From NCBI GenBank assembly GCA_039881145.1, contig JAYKKI010000037.1, positions 13,465,501 to 13,529,500 on the forward strand: DNA of 64,000 bases, read 5' to 3'. This document shows, piece by piece, positions 22,810-34,139 of this stretch; positions within the stretch are counted from its first letter, which is position 1; the number at the start of each line of letters is the position of its first letter. Source of the DNA: Druceiella hillmani. Its lineage: Eukaryota > Arthropoda > Insecta > Lepidoptera > Hepialidae. The translations under genes and the position numbers were made by a program. The notes beneath the pieces are model-generated. The model worked only from the letters and a program-made list of their open reading frames with translations. It was not told the origin of the DNA and did no database searches.

Positions 22810-22991
22810 AATATTTGTTACCAAAAAATGGATCATACATAACTGTTTTGACTTATCTTCCGCAGAGATTAAGTAAACGGAAACCACGTAACTCACCTGC
22901 GTCTCCTAGACTTCTTGGAGAAGTTTTTGCTTTCATATACCAATGCAGATTTATGAATTTTGTAAAAAAGTACTTTTATGAAAAAGGTTAG
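22806..22991 (+). CDS. Short frame overlapping the preceding stop
   Basis: A 61-codon frame begins at an ATG that overlaps the stop of the 219-codon frame and includes TYLPQRLSKRKPRNSPASPR. It may be the continuation of that frame after a -1 shift, or unrelated. No domain recognised. Confidence 0.15.
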   Translation: MKYLLPKNGSYITVLTYLPQRLSKRKPRNSPASPRLLGEVFAFIYQCRFMNFVKKYFYEKG

Positions 22992-23353
22992 CGATAAAGT
23001 AACATGAAAGGCAAATTTAAACCATTTGGCCAAAAAAATTAAAGATTAGATCTAAAGTATATTTATTTATTCATAATCTTTTATGTATAGTATAGAACGG
23101 ACTTATTGCTACACGAGCAATTTCTTCCAGTCAATCATAACAATTAATACTGAAATTTAGTTGGTAGACTGTAATAGATTTTACAATGAAAATTCTTTGT
23201 GGCACATTAGACGAAAAACAATTTAAAAAAATACAAGAGCATAAGTAAAAAAAAACTATTGACATGATTTGGGATGGGAAAGACAGGAAAGGAAAAGGTT
23301 TCAGGATAGGCAGGGCTTTTTCGCTCGATCTTTGAAAATATTTAGAGGCGTGA

Positions 23354-24292
23354 TTATCCTGATTCAGCATCCAGGTAATTCCAAATTTTTGCTGTTTTGG
23401 CAGTGAAGGATTTTTCGTAAGTGGTAGAGGTATGTTTAGGAATAAGTAGGGTGAGTGAACTTTCAGATCGTAGCCCAAGGCCGTGAAGAGACAAATCTTT
23501 AAATTTGCCCCTAATATAATTTGGGCTATTAAAAAGAAGTGTAAGTATGTGAAGTTGGCATCGACCTGTATTCAGAAATATGATCACATTTTCTGAGGCC
23601 GAAAATATACCGGATGCATAAATTTTGAAGACGTTCCAACTTGCACAAATATTCTTCATTAAGATCAGAATAGCCATATCGCCATAATCAATTAATGGTA
23701 ATAAAAGTGTTTGACAAAGGTAGATTTTCATAGTTTAGCTGTTGAAAATACGACGACTAACATCATAGACTTGAGGCCGCCAACTAAGATTTTGATCGAT
23801 CAGTAGGCCCAGGTTGGTCCGGTTGGACGTAACAATTGCAGCGAGATCTCTATTAAGGATGTCGATGGTTTTTGATAAGGAATGGAGATTCAAATACGCA
23901 TAGATTTATAGGTCATCAGCATAGAGATGATAATTGCAAGAAATATTTTTAATGATATCATCAATAAATACTGAGAAAAAGAGAGGAGATATAACTCCAC
24001 CTTGAGGTACACCAGCTGTGAGATCAGTCCACTCAGAATACGTATCTGACGACTTAACACATTGCCTGCGTCCATGAAGATATGAACTAAACCACTCAAG
24101 TGAATGTTGGGATATATTAAGATATTTCAAGCGGGCAAGAAGAATATCGAAGTCAACAAAGCTGAACGCAATGCTGAACTCAAGAAGCACAAGGAAAGTG
24201 ACTTGTGTATTATCCATAGCCAAACGTATATCATCAGTAACCTTAACAAGGGCATATATTTTGTTGTAATAACATTGATACTCTAAATACAA
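23354..24292 (-). pseudogene. Non-LTR retrotransposon reverse transcriptase, decayed
   Basis: One minus-strand frame from 24292 to 23354 reads through the RT palm and downstream region. It includes SIAFSFVDFDILLARLKYL, then GVPQGGVISPLFFSVFIDD, then NYHLYADDL with the catalytic ADD box, then TNLGLLIDQNLSWRPQV, then LCQTLLLPLIDYGD, and then LHGLGLRS and KSFTAKTAKIWNYL. This order matches Jockey/CR1-like non-LTR elements. Two in-frame stops are present: 23908-23906 directly after the ADDL, and 23737-23735. About 35 residues seem deleted after the ADD box. The upstream endonuclease part is absent, so it is a 5'-truncated pseudogene. A frameshift near 23354 leads into a trailing frame to about 23131. 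The exact clade is not settled by eye. Confidence 0.88.
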
Positions 24293-24336
24293 TGTTAAAA
24301 AGTAGTGAAAACAATTAAAAAATTATAAATAGATGA

Positions 24337-24405
24337 TGTTATTATGAAGTTATCGATTTCCAACATCAGATGATATTATGAAGTTATCGATTTCCAACAC
24401 CAGCC
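24337..24405. repeat. ~34-bp tandem duplication
   Basis: The unit 'attatgaagttatcgatttc' plus 'caacatcagatgat' occurs twice in succession, differing by one or two bases. Confidence 0.8.
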
Positions 24406-24728
24406 ATATTGGCCTCAACACATCATTTCCTTAGAAAATATTCGCAAAGAAAAACGAGACGGCGTAAGATCGATTAAATATTGCTGTGCAATAAATATGG
24501 GGATGAACAATTCGATCATCTTTGTTTAGTAAAATCAGTCCAGGTGATTTGCTTTTTCGTTGTCAATTTAAATTCTTAACAGTATATATCTGCTATTACT
24601 GTCATATCAAATTATTGTATGTATATATTAATAATTATCAAGAATTAGATAATATATTTAAATTATCGAATATAGTTATTAATTATCCAATGAAAATAAT
24701 TATGAAAGATGTTATATAATAACGAAAT

Positions 24729-26250
24729 TTATTTCATTAGAGGCAATATTTGGTACGATCGTCGAAATGTTGCATATGTTTTATATATCAGGCGTATTCC
24801 TTTGTTTATAAAATTTACCTATGCTAGAGGTAGCGTGCAAGTAAGTTCATGATAGCCGTTCGCGGACTGTGTGTATACTTGTTTACACAAAGTATTCCAA
24901 GCCACTTTTTACAACTCTATAACTCAACACCTATTTGATGTACAAGGTTAAAACTCTACGTATTCTAGGGAGTATTGCACACTGAAAAACTCCATATCTC
25001 AAATATCTCAACCAATATCTTCTGTTAGTCAAAATTATGACAAAAACAATGTTACTAGAAATTTACCTAAAATTCACCGAAAAACTATAAAGATAATTCT
25101 AAATTTCATATATGTGCGGAACACTCGTAGGGCGAGTTCTACTCGTACTGAATATCTTTATTTTCTATAAAACACATGTCGATATGATGAATAATCGTTC
25201 AGCATTTTTATTTTACTATAATATAGCCATTGTGATATAACTCTTAATCACATATCATAAAGTGAAAATTTTTTTCCGAAATTTACTTTTCCAACTGGTA
25301 TTTAACATCGAGGTATTATATAATCCCATCAAGAACATAAATATCAAAAGCGATGCTAGTTCTATTTAGATCATTACGTTAGCTAAAAAGAGGAATTGAA
25401 AGTAAAATAATCGTCAAGTTCCAAGTAGTTTATTTATCTGGAATTATAATAAAGTCGAAATTTATAAAATACGCATAAACACTTTAAGTAGATAACATAA
25501 CTTTTATATTTAAACTTGACAGTTTTCAAAACCTAATATTGCAGGAACCATAACTAACCAGCCAACTCAACACAACCTAATCTAATTAGAACAAACCCAA
25601 CTTAACTCGACTTACCTAATTTAACTCAATTTAACTTATCCTTGACCAATCTCCGACTTTTTCTTTCATATTTATATAAATATAATTACGTGCCAAATTC
25701 CTAAATCTTTCTTTCATATTTATATAAAAACCCAATTACGTGCCAAATTCCAAAATCTTTCTTCCATATTTATATAAAAGCCTAATTATGTGCCAAATTC
25801 CAAAATTTTTCTTTCATATTTACATAAAAACCTAATTACATGCCATATTCCTAAATATTTCTTTCACATTTATATAAAAGCCCAATTACGTGCCAAATTC
25901 CAAAATCGTTCTTTTATATTTATATAAAGCCTAATTACGTGCCAAATTCCTAAATCAATCATTGCCAAAATTAGTAATTTCAGTGCCCAAAGCAGCAAAT
26001 TCTGTGATACTTCGTAGCATACGTAGGAGTTTTAATCTTGTACACCAAATAGGTCTTGATATAGAGGGTTGTAAAAAGTGGCTCGAAATACTTTGTGTAA
26101 ATATTCGTACGGTGCGCGAACGATTATCGAGAACTTGCCTGCACGCTACCGCCGACATAGGTAAGTAATTTAAACATACAAATACGCCTGATACAGTAAA
26201 CATGTGCAACATTTCAACGATCGTATCAAACATTGCCTGCAATGAAATAA
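24729..26250. mobile_element. 1.5-kb foldback element with ~260-bp inverted arms
   Basis: The left arm 24729-24985 and the right arm 25978-26250 are reverse complements at roughly 80-85 percent. The outer ends are ttatttcatt and aatgaaataa, and inner shared blocks include 'acacaaagtattccaagcca' versus its complement near 26090. The interior holds a 'ctcgtagggcgagttctact' RTE-like block (25125), an 'aacctaac'-type heptamer-like stretch (25545-25650) and a 50-bp minisatellite directly beside the right arm. No transposase is encoded. No clear target-site duplication was seen. Confidence 0.75.
25659..25957. repeat. 50-bp minisatellite, six units
   Basis: Six tandem units each contain 'tttctttcatatttatataa' and 'ttacgtgccaaattcc'. 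The repeated ttctttcata marks lie at 25661, 25709, 25759, 25809, 25859 and 25909, giving periods of 48, 50, 50, 50 and 50. Units diverge by a few bases each. It ends 20 bp before the right arm of the foldback element. Confidence 0.95.
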
Positions 26251-26259
26251 CTTTAGTCA

Positions 26260-27600
26260 CTATATCTTTACTTGGTATTTTTCCTAATTATTTTCATTGA
26301 ATAATTTATATCTACATTCGATAATTTCAACATACTATCTAAATTCTTGAAAATGATTAATACGGGTTTCTGACGCAAAAGAAATATCAAGAATTGTTAT
26401 TCGAATTTAATGACAGATATCTGCTTTTAAGCCATCACCATAATTGGATGTAAGAGAACGATTAATAAAATAGTTTTTAAGTTGCCTGATTAAAAATAAT
26501 ACCTGTTATAAATAACTTCGAAATGACGTTATTTTCAAAATTATTGTGGTATACTAATTAATTATTTATAATATTTCGGTATAAGCTATTTTTGGTTCTG
26601 GATAATAAAAATAAATATGCAACAACGATAAACATTTAATACGATAATAAAAGTATAAAAAATTGACATTAAAAATTAATCGCATCGATACGATACGCTT
26701 TATCACAATCATTCAATTTTAATCAACTTAAGTTTATTTTAAATTAGTACATTTCATGAATTCCTTTACATAAATGAACAACAAATAAATTTGAAAGTAC
26801 CTAAGACTAGACAAATCTACCAAAGATAATAATACTTTTAACTTAATAAGGAAATTCCCCTTTTAAGTCAAACAACGGATGAGTCAATCACACCCGGTCA
26901 TAATGACATTTGCCACATTGTATGCGGAAATGGAAAAGTAATAAGAACATTTTTCACGCATTACTCACTGGCTAAATGTAAGTGTATTCTGTTACGTATA
27001 CTAAAAATGAGTCGATAAATAAATGACATGAATTTTTATCTTTACTAAAGAGTGTGCAAGGAGCACCAGCCACCAAGCAAAAGTGTATATCAGACATACA
27101 TATGTACGTAGCATGTGGACAGCAGTAGTAATATCTTCATCGAGTTATAAAAGTATGAATAGTTTATCTATGGGAACCACATCTTCTCAAGGATCATAGA
27201 TCTTTATCGTACTTTATTATCATACATTCGATCATGGATATTTATCTTACTTTAATTAACATGGTTCGTGTAATACTCAGCCTCCCACTTATCAAGCCAA
27301 TTTATAAAATACAAAAAAACGACCTCGTTATTCTTTTTTGTGATAAATTAACAGTTTTGATGATAACAGAAAAAAAAAGAAAAAAATTACAAATTCAAAA
27401 GTTATTATCCAAAGATAGGATAATAGTTTTCAGCAAAGAACGTGGTTTCTCATTACGTTTCTTTTGTACGAAATTAACAATTTGGGGAAGAATATAGGAA
27501 AAAGAAAAAAATAATTACAAGTTCAAGGACAGTTTATGTGTTAATCTAAACTATGTATGTTGGTATGCCGAAAATTATATTTTAAAGAAGGATATGATTA
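26260..27600. other. Non-coding stretch
   Basis: No gene or notable repeat seen. A Lys-rich frame at 27234-27497 comes from A-rich sequence and has no supporting borders. Confidence 0.5.
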
Positions 27601-27619
27601 TAAATTTAATTATGTATAT

Positions 27620-27620
27620 T

Positions 27621-27681
<61 letters not shown>
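27620..27681. repeat. (TA)n microsatellite
   Basis: About 28 TA units with one 'tacata' interruption at the 5' side. Confidence 0.96.
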
Positions 27682-27683
<2 letters not shown>

Positions 27684-27824
27684 ACTTTTGTTTTCACATA
27701 TTACTATTTTTGATACCGTCCTTGGACATTATTTTTATATAATTTTTTTTATATTTTATTGTATCGTGTTTAGTTCAAACTTCACAATAATGTAAAGTTG
27801 TTGCAATTATATTAAAAAATTTAA

Positions 27825-27858
27825 AAAAAAATTTGTATCACGAAGATACAAATTTTTT
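27825..27858. repeat. 14-bp-arm hairpin
   Basis: The sequence aaaaaatttgtatc, a short acgaa loop, and gatacaaatttttt form a perfect stem. It is small and AT-rich, so functional meaning is doubtful. Confidence 0.6.
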
Positions 27859-28328
27859 ACAAAGTGGGACTATGTCGCGTCAACTGGGATAATGACTTTG
27901 AACAAAAAATTGGTACGGTTAAATTAGGTCAATTTAAGAGATTAAAAAAGAAACGATTAAATTCTAACTACCGGTTTCTCATTATTTTTTTATCTGGACA
28001 TACTAATTTGTGTAAGAGTATAGAAAAAAAAACAATTACTGATAAATATTTTACAGATACAATTTTATCTATATTTTAATTTAGATAATTATCTATCAGT
28101 GTGAATAATTTTGTGTAGATTTCTTTAGAAATTCCGAAACATCCACCCATCTATCTAAGCAAACTTTGGCATTTATAATTTTAGTTAAAAGGATAAATAT
28201 TAAAAACAGTATTGCAAAAAATACCTATTAAGTATGGGTAAAATTCCTACTACCAGGTTCCCGTATACGCTCAAGAACATATAAATATTTAAGGATATAT
28301 AAGTTTTATATCTAAGGATATATAAGTG

Positions 28329-28370
28329 TTTGATGAATTTACGATATTCATATATCGTAAATTCATCAAA
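28329..28370. repeat. Perfect 19-bp-arm hairpin
   Basis: Arms 28329-28347 (tttgatgaatttacgatat) and 28352-28370 are exact reverse complements around a 4-base loop (tcat). A directly repeated 'ggatatataagt' precedes it. Confidence 0.85.
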
Positions 28371-28734
28371 AACTAAGATTTTATTTTATTATTACGGTAG
28401 TTACCGTTGTAATTTTTTGATAAACTGTAGGTAAACTAAGGAACGCCCTTTTTCTCATAATTTCCAATTTGACCATTTAATCAATCTAAGGGCCAATCTA
28501 ATTTTTTTGTACAACAGTTTAATATGAAATTATGAAAAAAATTCTACAAATAAAAAATTTGCGAATTGTTATAACTCGCTCCGTCCAATGATACCTTACA
28601 CATTAAATTAAAAAACAATTTCCACCGCTTCGTTAGCTCCCTCAAAAATGTATATATTAATGTTTTTGAGTCTGGACTACTGATGCATATGTGTTAGTAA
28701 ACTTTATTACTATGCAAAGTTTCAAGTGTAAACG

Positions 28735-28835
28735 TCAAATGATTTCTAAGAAAAACGGCTATGACAGAGTGACGCATGTGAATGATCTTAAAGGGTTCCG
28801 TTCTTTTTTCTTTTGTGTAACGAAACCCGAAACAA
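28735..28835 (+). mobile_element. Decayed lepidopteran RTE-type 3' tail
   Basis: The stretch contains 'gatttctaagaaaaacggct', then 'gggttccgttctttttt', and ends in 'gtaacgaaacccgaaa'. It parallels 9591-9661 and is a decayed copy of the same kind of tail. Confidence 0.45.
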
Positions 28836-28975
28836 GTGAAAGCTTTTAAATGGAAGAATGAAGTTAAAATAAATGCATATGATAAAATGATTATTTCTTT
28901 AAAATGTAACCCTCACATTTGTTTCATCTTGAAGGAAATACGAAATTCTATTCACATAATACCTACGCGCACCCA

Positions 28976-29005
28976 CAGGCACACACACATGTATGTATGT
29001 GTGTG

Positions 29006-29057
<52 letters not shown>

Positions 29058-29068
29058 AAGGGAGAGAG
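28976..29068. repeat. Compound microsatellite CA/TG/TA/GA
   Basis: Successive short arrays of CA, TATG, TG, TA (about 19 units) and GA form a compound microsatellite. Confidence 0.95.
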
Positions 29069-29069
29069 A

Positions 29070-31835
29070 TAACCTTATATATAAAAATATAATGATTCCT
29101 TCAACATTTCTTTTTATATTTCAAGTCTTAAACATTTCGCAAAATTAATTCTGCACATGCGACTCATTACGAGTTTGTGATTTCTTCCTTATTTTGTTTG
29201 TTTCACCCACTTCTTTATAAATTCGTCAAAAGGAAAAACAGTTAAAGGAAAAAAGGAAAATGAACAATAATAAAAGGAGTGAAATTTCGTATATTTATTC
29301 CAACATAGCTAAAATCACCGCAGTATAGCTTAAATACATATTTCACTTTATCGGTAGGTTTGCGAATTAAGGTAAACGTGATATACGATTAATTATAAGG
29401 AAAGTGTGAAATAACATGTGTGCTCATACTTGCGCTGTATGAAACTGTGTTTATAACGAAAGTTTGAAAAAAGAACAAAACCGTACATTGCATGTCAAAT
29501 TGTGCTTATTAAAATTCAGTTTTCCAGCACTAACCTATTTTTTAGATGCTTTAAACGTATTAATTTTCCATAAACAAGTCGCTTATGGAAAACTTTTATA
29601 AGGAACTAATACCCTTAACAGCTGCGTCTATGTTATCGCATTATAGAGAAGTTACCAACATTTATGTTGTAAAGTATTCTATAAAATATATAATTTCTAT
29701 ATCGACACGTCGTGCTCGATTCCTGTAAGTGCGATCCCACCAAAAACGTAAATGTTAATAACCCAGGACAAGTTCTCTTTGCAAAATAATAAATTGTATA
29801 GTTAACAAAATTATTAAAATTAAAATCAATGCCAAGTTCTAAAGAGAAGCGTATAACATTAAAAAATGTGTTTTCCATTATATTTAGTTTGTGTTTAGAT
29901 TTTTAAATGTGAAGTAAAGCTAATAAAAAGCAAAACAAAATTTTTATCCCGTCAAAATGTAGTAAACTATTTGAGAAAAATGTCATCATGCAAGTTTGTG
30001 ACCAAGTGTTGGGACCAACCCGACTCGCGCTCGACTGATTTCATAATTATACCATAATTTCTATATAAGACACTGTGTACGTGCCAAATTTCACGGTGCC
30101 AAAGTTATTATGAGTGACCTAAAAATTCTAATAACCCGTTAGTGGGTGAGTGTCAAATTTAATTATTTTCTTAGGTCCATATCTTAGAAACTATTTAAGC
30201 CACAGTAATTAAATTTGGTATTCTGCACGAAGACTCGTCGAGCAATTTATTTTACCTGTTTATGACAAATATCAACTGAGCTACAGAGTGTGTAAGGGAG
30301 TGTGTACGGTCCGTGTTTTGAGAACTAGCCCTGCGCACTGTGCACTTAGTTAGAAGCCTTATTTTCAGACGAAGGCTACGTCAAAATGGATTCATGACGC
30401 TATTTTTTAATGAAAATTGAAGTAAATTATTTTCCTACTCTAATCTCAGCCCAAAAGAGTATTTATTTACATTTATTTCAAATTTTAAAAATCAAAGTCC
30501 ATAAAATCATAATAAAAACAACAACGACAAGTGAAAAATAAATTAACATTAAAGTCTGTGAAAATATACGATGCCGAAAGTTGGATTGGAATGAGGCTTT
30601 GAAACTGCTGTTTTATTAATGTGGAGATTATAATAAGAATGACAGTTCGATTGTGTTGTAATTCTGCGATAAGATTGTATAAGTCGCTATCGATTCGGAA
30701 TGCGAGAGATAATGATAAACGATAAAGGTGTGTTGTTGCGTATTTTGGCATTGCCATCGTAAAAACAGCAAACGATTGTAACGTTGGATGCTGTTTGGGG
30801 TCTTTTCCAGGGTTATCTTTAGATATTGTGATGGTCCCGTTTAACGAATATCCAAAAATACTGATAGTTTTTTTAAAGGTTGTTTAAATGCTATCAAAAG
30901 AGGTCCCTCCGCTTCTTGCAAAAATAATTACTGTAATTTATTATAGGTACAAATGACAGGACATCAAAATTCACACTTAAACTACAAATTTCATTCCTAT
31001 ATCTTTAAAATAAGGTCGAGTCAAAGTCCAAAACATAAAATGCTGTCAACCCTACCTTTATACTAAATTCCTCTTATTTTCTTTACTTCATGCATATGCA
31101 CACTATTAGCGTAATGCGACCATACACTACACTACTCGTAACCGTCCTCTTCAGGATAAAAAATAAATATATATTTTAAAATAAAAAGTTATTTCTGCAG
31201 TGGATTCAAGTCATTTGTATGGAGTTTCTATTAACTTTTTACAGACCCTACTATATGTCGTTATACGTTGATTCACTATTACCTGCTTAGCTGTGATAGA
31301 TTTCCTTTTTAATTTCGTTATATATACTACTATTACGAATACTTTTCAGATGTTCAAAAATATGTAGTGAGGGTGGGGGCGCGTAATTCTAACAAAAATG
31401 ACCACTTAAAAGCTTAATATTCCTAAAACAGGTCCCTTTATCTCAAATTGTTTATAACATACCCCAATAATTGTTGAAAGACCTATTCAACTATACCTTG
31501 AACAATGAAGTATGCGAATAAAAAAAATATCGCCATTTTACATATAGGGGAATAACCACAAAAACCTTTTTTAAACATTGTATTTTGTGACTTTTTAGGT
31601 GCTATAAATATGTATAACTATGCCAATTTCAGCTTTATAGCAATAATAGTATGCGGGTAAAACGGCTTTAACATACAGAAGGATATGGCCAAAATCTAAG
31701 AGTCCCTAGTTTGGCTATGGACCCTCAGAACAGATCTGCATTCTACTAATAGAATTCTTTTCGATATTATCGCAATACACATTTATATGCAGAAACATTT
31801 TTTATCCCCCTTCACTTGTTAAAAGGGTATAAAAA
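29070..31835. other. Non-coding stretch, probable repeat debris
   Basis: No gene is supported. Blocks around 30050-30200 (acgtgccaaatttcacggtg and similar) and 31370-31690 look like interspersed-repeat debris; a 'cagacgacgttaccac' and 'cagaatcctaaaaatg' tail near 31960-32030 again recalls lepidopteran retroelement ends. Confidence 0.4.
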
Positions 31836-31858
31836 ATCTAGGGGGATTCCCCCTAGAT
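31836..31858. repeat. 10-bp-arm GC hairpin
   Basis: atctaggggg, att, ccccctagat forms a perfect stem that is GC-rich for this region. Confidence 0.8.
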
Positions 31859-32109
31859 GAAACGCCATTTCTAATTTTAGGCTAAGGAACTACACATTAT
31901 GTATTCATTTCAAGTCATTGTATTTCATTTAGAAATTAGAACACACGAAGGAACGGACGGTCAGACGACGTTACCACAATAGAGTCCCATTTGACTATTC
32001 AAACCCTTTCGATACAGAATCCTAAAAATGTATAAAATATTTTGAAAAATACTTTGAATAAATCTAAAATGTTACATAAGATATATGAATATCAAAGGAT
32101 AATAATATA

Positions 32110-32111
<2 letters not shown>

Positions 32112-32201
<90 letters not shown>
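32112..32201. repeat. (TA)n microsatellite
   Basis: About 45 TA units interrupted by two TTTATA variants. Confidence 0.97.
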
Positions 32202-33115
32202 CTGCCGTACTACATTTAGAGAAACCTCTTATACATTTTCCATACCACTATTCTATAGAAATTAATTTATTATTTTATTTTTAAAAATTATTATTATTTT
32301 TTTGAACGAACAAGGGCTTAATTTTGCAAGTATCAACAAGTATCAAAACAACACTAGAAAAAACAAATAACAGCGGTTAATCATACGTTGAAATTCAGAT
32401 AATTTAGTTTATCCTACACTCGTTGTCTGATACTCTTGTTTTATGAGAGTATATTTTTATATTATTTTTTCACGCAATAATAATACTTACGTTTTACACA
32501 AAATTTATTTACACTATACCAGAACCTGTTTTCATGAGTACCACTGGTGAGTCTATATTAAGTTGAAGAGTTATATTTTTTTACTTTTTATGTATATTCA
32601 AAAGCTAATTTATCTAACGTAGCGACAAGTAATTGTAAAAAATTACAATAATTTAAAAAATTATGAAATTGTAATTTCTTACCATTGCCATAAGTATTCC
32701 AAGCCATTTTACAGAACCTGTGGAAAAATTAGTCCAGTAATATTATTTTTTGTTTAGTAGAAGTTTGCTAAAGTAAATTCAATGCATAATAATTTCATTT
32801 TACTTCTTATATTTTTAAGATTCTTAAAGGTTTAAGAAACAAAATGTATTTTCGTCTTTATTAGTATAGCTATTGTACTACCTTCATTGTTGAAAAAAAC
32901 TTTTATGTCTTATAATATAGTACTAAAGCCTCTAGCCACATTCTAAAGACGGGTTCTCTGCACATCTTTCTTAATAAACACAAAAAAACGACGTAGATTG
33001 AAAAACCTTGTAACTTATCAACCATGTTATAAATAATGTTATTGTTTATTTTCTCCCTCCTATACCTTTCACTCATAATATAAAAGATAAAGTACGCTGT
33101 GGATTTTATTCCAAC

Positions 33116-34139
33116 GTTCTTTAAACCTTTTGATTACGTCTGTCAGTATCTGATCAGGGAATTACTCGACAGCAACTAGTACTCGAATGTTATATCAGCC
33201 TTATTCAATACATGTATAAATCCATTACTTACTGCCCAAATGCTAAATCCTGCAGATATAAATGAAACGTTTGAAATTGAAGTTGGGATACACCAGGACT
33301 TTACATTCAGCCCAATACTATTGAATACTACCGTTGACTATCTGACTTTGCACTGCTGAAAATCATTGACGTGGAACATTTTATATCTGAATGATAATGT
33401 TTTTATCTCTGACAATATAGACGACCTCTTAGAACGAAACTTCTAATGGACTGAAGTGTGGAATTTAAATAAAACGGTCAAAGAAATAATTTATCAGAAA
33501 TAAAAAAAATTAAATGATCAGAAAGAAGATAGAATATATGACGAGTGTTTTCAGTCATACCATAAATGCAGATAACTTCACGATCGCCATAGAATTTAAT
33601 TTAAATATTTAGGCTCAGTTGTCAGTAATGATGGTAAAATTAACAGGAAATTCACTCATCGAATTGCAACAGGCTAGCTCTAATGAAAACAGCTAAATAC
33701 AAGCAGATGTAATTTATGATAGGAGAATATAGCTTAAGGTCAAAGGGAAAGCTTGGAACATTGCTAAAAGACTTTCAGTTTTATATGGTTCAGAATATTG
33801 GACGACCAACAAACAACGTTCAATAAAGTACACAAAGCAGAAATGCACATGTTACGCTAGTCAGCGGGTATCATTCCACTGGATAAAATAAAAGAAATAA
33901 ATACGTAAGAAGGAGCTTTGAAATCACTCGATAATAGATATAATAAAAAAACGCCTCCAAATGCCGTCATAGTTAAGGTCAACATCCACTTGGTTAATAA
34001 TGGTCGAAAAACAAATAAAAAAGCCGAACTTGACGTCTACACAGCACAAAACAGTGTCTAGTGGGTGAGAAGTACAAGGAAAGCCGCCCCAAATAAATGG
34101 CCAGTCTAGCATAGTAGCAGAGTTCTTTAAACCTTTTGA
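33116..34139 (+). pseudogene. RTE-type retrotransposon ORF2 fragment with flanking 18-bp repeat
   Basis: Across several frames the plus strand preserves an RT-to-C-terminal order. At 33262 it reads FEIEVGIHQDFTFSPIL (the LHQG..LSP region). LYLNDNVFISDN follows in the place of the catalytic A/YADD box, with ADD changed to LND, then LLERNF. Near 33600 it reads FKYLGSVVSNDGKINR. Near 33740 it reads LKVKGKAWNIAKRLSVLYGS and EYWTTNKQ, and near 33830 HKAEMHMLR. From established knowledge this order belongs to RTE-like non-LTR polyproteins. Stops and frameshifts are numerous and the catalytic box is altered, so it is dead. An identical 18-bp string (gttctttaaaccttttga) lies at 33116-33133 and 34122-34139, and may be a target-site duplication. 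Confidence 0.7.
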
